A stretch of DNA of 32,500 nucleotides from Halocaridina rubra (taxonomy: Eukaryota > Arthropoda > Malacostraca > Decapoda > Atyidae): positions 5,001 through 37,500 of the forward strand of contig JAXCGZ010020827.1 in NCBI GenBank assembly GCA_037179515.1, read 5' to 3'. The notes below the pieces were generated by a model. It made no database searches and was not told the DNA's origin. It saw nothing but the letters and a program-made list of their open reading frames with translations. Both the position numbers and the translations under genes were made by a program. Shown here one piece after another: positions 31,466-32,500 of this stretch. How positions within the stretch are numbered: the stretch's first letter is position 1; each line of letters starts with the position of its first letter.

Positions 31466-32499
31466 TGGAATAAAGCTGTTTTGAGATTATATGGAATAAA
31501 TGGTAAATTGTTGCATGCAGTGAAGAGTTTGTATGAGGGTAGTAGAGCTTGTGTTAGGGTAGGGAATGAAGTGAGTGAGTGGTTTCCAGTGAGTGTGGGA
31601 CTGAGACAGGGATGTGTGATGTCACCATGGCTGTTCAATTTGTATATTGATGGAGTTGTAAGACAGGTGAATGAGCGAGTGCGTGGTCGAGGTTTGAGAA
31701 TGGTAGATGGGGATGATAACAATTGGGAGCTGAATCAGTTGCTGTTTGCAGATGATAATGTGGTGGTGGCAGATTCAGAGGAGAAGCTGTGTCAGTTAGT
31801 GTCAGAATTTGGAATGGTGTGCAAGAGAAGGAAGCTGCGAGTGAATGTGGGAAAGAGTAAGGTTATGAGGATGGCGCTGGATTGAATGTTATGTTGAATG
31901 GAGAGACACTTGAGGAGGTTAATCAGTTTAAGTATTTAGGCTCGGTTATAGCTGCAAATGGTGGAGTGGAAGCAGATGTGTGTCACAGAGTGAATGAAGG
32001 ATGTAAAGTGTTGGGTGCATTGAAAGGAGTGATGAAGAATAGAGGGTTGGAAATGAATGTTAAGAAAGTTTTGTATGAGAAAGTGGTTGTGCCAACTGTG
32101 ATGTATGGATCAGAGTTATGGGGTATGAAAGTAAGTGAGAGACGGAAACTAAATGTGTTTGAGATGAAATGCCTGAGGAGTATGATTGGTGTATCTCGAT
32201 TGGATAGGGTTAGGAATGAAGTGGTGAGAGCAAGAACGGGTGTGAGGAGAGAAATTGCAGCCAGAGTAGATATGAATGTTCTGAGATGGTTTGGCCATGT
32301 GGAAAGGATGGATGATGCAAGGCTGCTGAAAAAGGTGATGAATGCGAGAGTTGATGGGAGAAATGCTAGAGGGAGGCCTAGGTTTGGATGGATGGATAGA
32401 GTAAGGAGAGCCCCGAATGATAGGAGGATGGATGTGAGGGAAGCAAGCAAGCGTGCTAGGAATAGGAATGAGTGGCGAGCGATTGTGACGCGGCTCTGA
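31466..32499 (+). pseudogene. 5'-truncated LINE reverse transcriptase with one frameshift
   Basis: The plus strand enters RT domain text at W-N-K-A-V-L-R-L-Y-G-I (31466). It continues with SLYEGSRACVRVG, GLRQGCVMSPWLFNLYIDGV, NQLLFADDNVVVADSEE (RT active site FADD), CKRRKLRVNVGKSKVM. The frame breaks near 31880 and resumes as LNVMLNGETLEEVNQFKYLG. Then come NEGCKVLGALKGVM, VVVPTVMYGSELWGMK, RWFGHVERMDDARLLKKV, GRPRFGWMDRVRR and TGA at 32497-32499. This is the common crustacean LINE type with the C-terminal WGHVERM / GRP..W.D motif. Frame 2 stops at 31885 and frame 1 opens at about 31882, so a single small deletion explains the break. The active site FADD and the rest are intact, so it is a young copy. 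Confidence 0.92.
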
Positions 32500-32500
32500 T

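Noticed and set aside
31983..32450. 155-codon minus-strand frame opposite the LINE RT
   Set aside because: A shadow of the RT coding frame; its Leu/Ser-rich text has no independent motif.

Overview
The window looks like a repeat-rich stretch of a eukaryotic, probably decapod crustacean, nuclear genome. The grounds are long uninterrupted (TA)n tracts, tRNA-derived SINEs, degenerate LINE, Tigger/pogo and piggyBac remnants, and one multi-exon gene with GT-AG introns. The crustacean assignment is inference from repeat style and from resemblance of the gene to arthropod homologues; no marker gene proves it.

The main gene lies on the minus strand and spans at least 30823 to 11027. Eight exons join in frame into an 803-residue C-terminal protein fragment. 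It holds the end of an extended PHD, a RING-type zinc finger and a C-terminal PHD, the architecture of the PHF7 / G2E3 / pineapple eye ubiquitin-ligase family. Its 5' exons lie beyond the right edge. There is no HECT domain such as G2E3 has. Instead the protein has a long, mostly low-complexity tail with two SUMO-interaction-like motifs and a textbook PCNA-binding (PIP) box 14 residues from the end. This is the most interesting biology in the window.

Layout from left to right: 1-410 (TA)n; 600-1600 fossil LINE endonuclease (minus); 1927-2086 possible last exon of an unidentified plus-strand gene, tail-to-tail with the PHF7-like gene; 2864-3268 inverted pair of transposase helix-turn-helix fragments; 4831-5013 a tRNA-derived SINE; 5406-5784 a MITE; 6905-7510 inverted CCTAATGG repeats around a LINE scrap; 8346-8704 (TA)n; 10057-10345 a degenerate 50-bp tandem repeat; 11027-30823 the gene. 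Its introns hold eight same-orientation SINE copies, a piggyBac fossil (16.65-18.3 kb), LINE and Tigger scraps (15.6-16.5 kb), a Tigger/pogo derivative inserted inside a (TA)n tract (22.53-24.0 kb) and a second dispersed repeat family. The right end (31466-32499) is a 5'-truncated LINE reverse transcriptase with one frameshift.

I found no RNA gene that looks functional, no CRISPR array and no operon-like system. The rest is intron or intergenic AT-rich DNA, stated stretch by stretch below.
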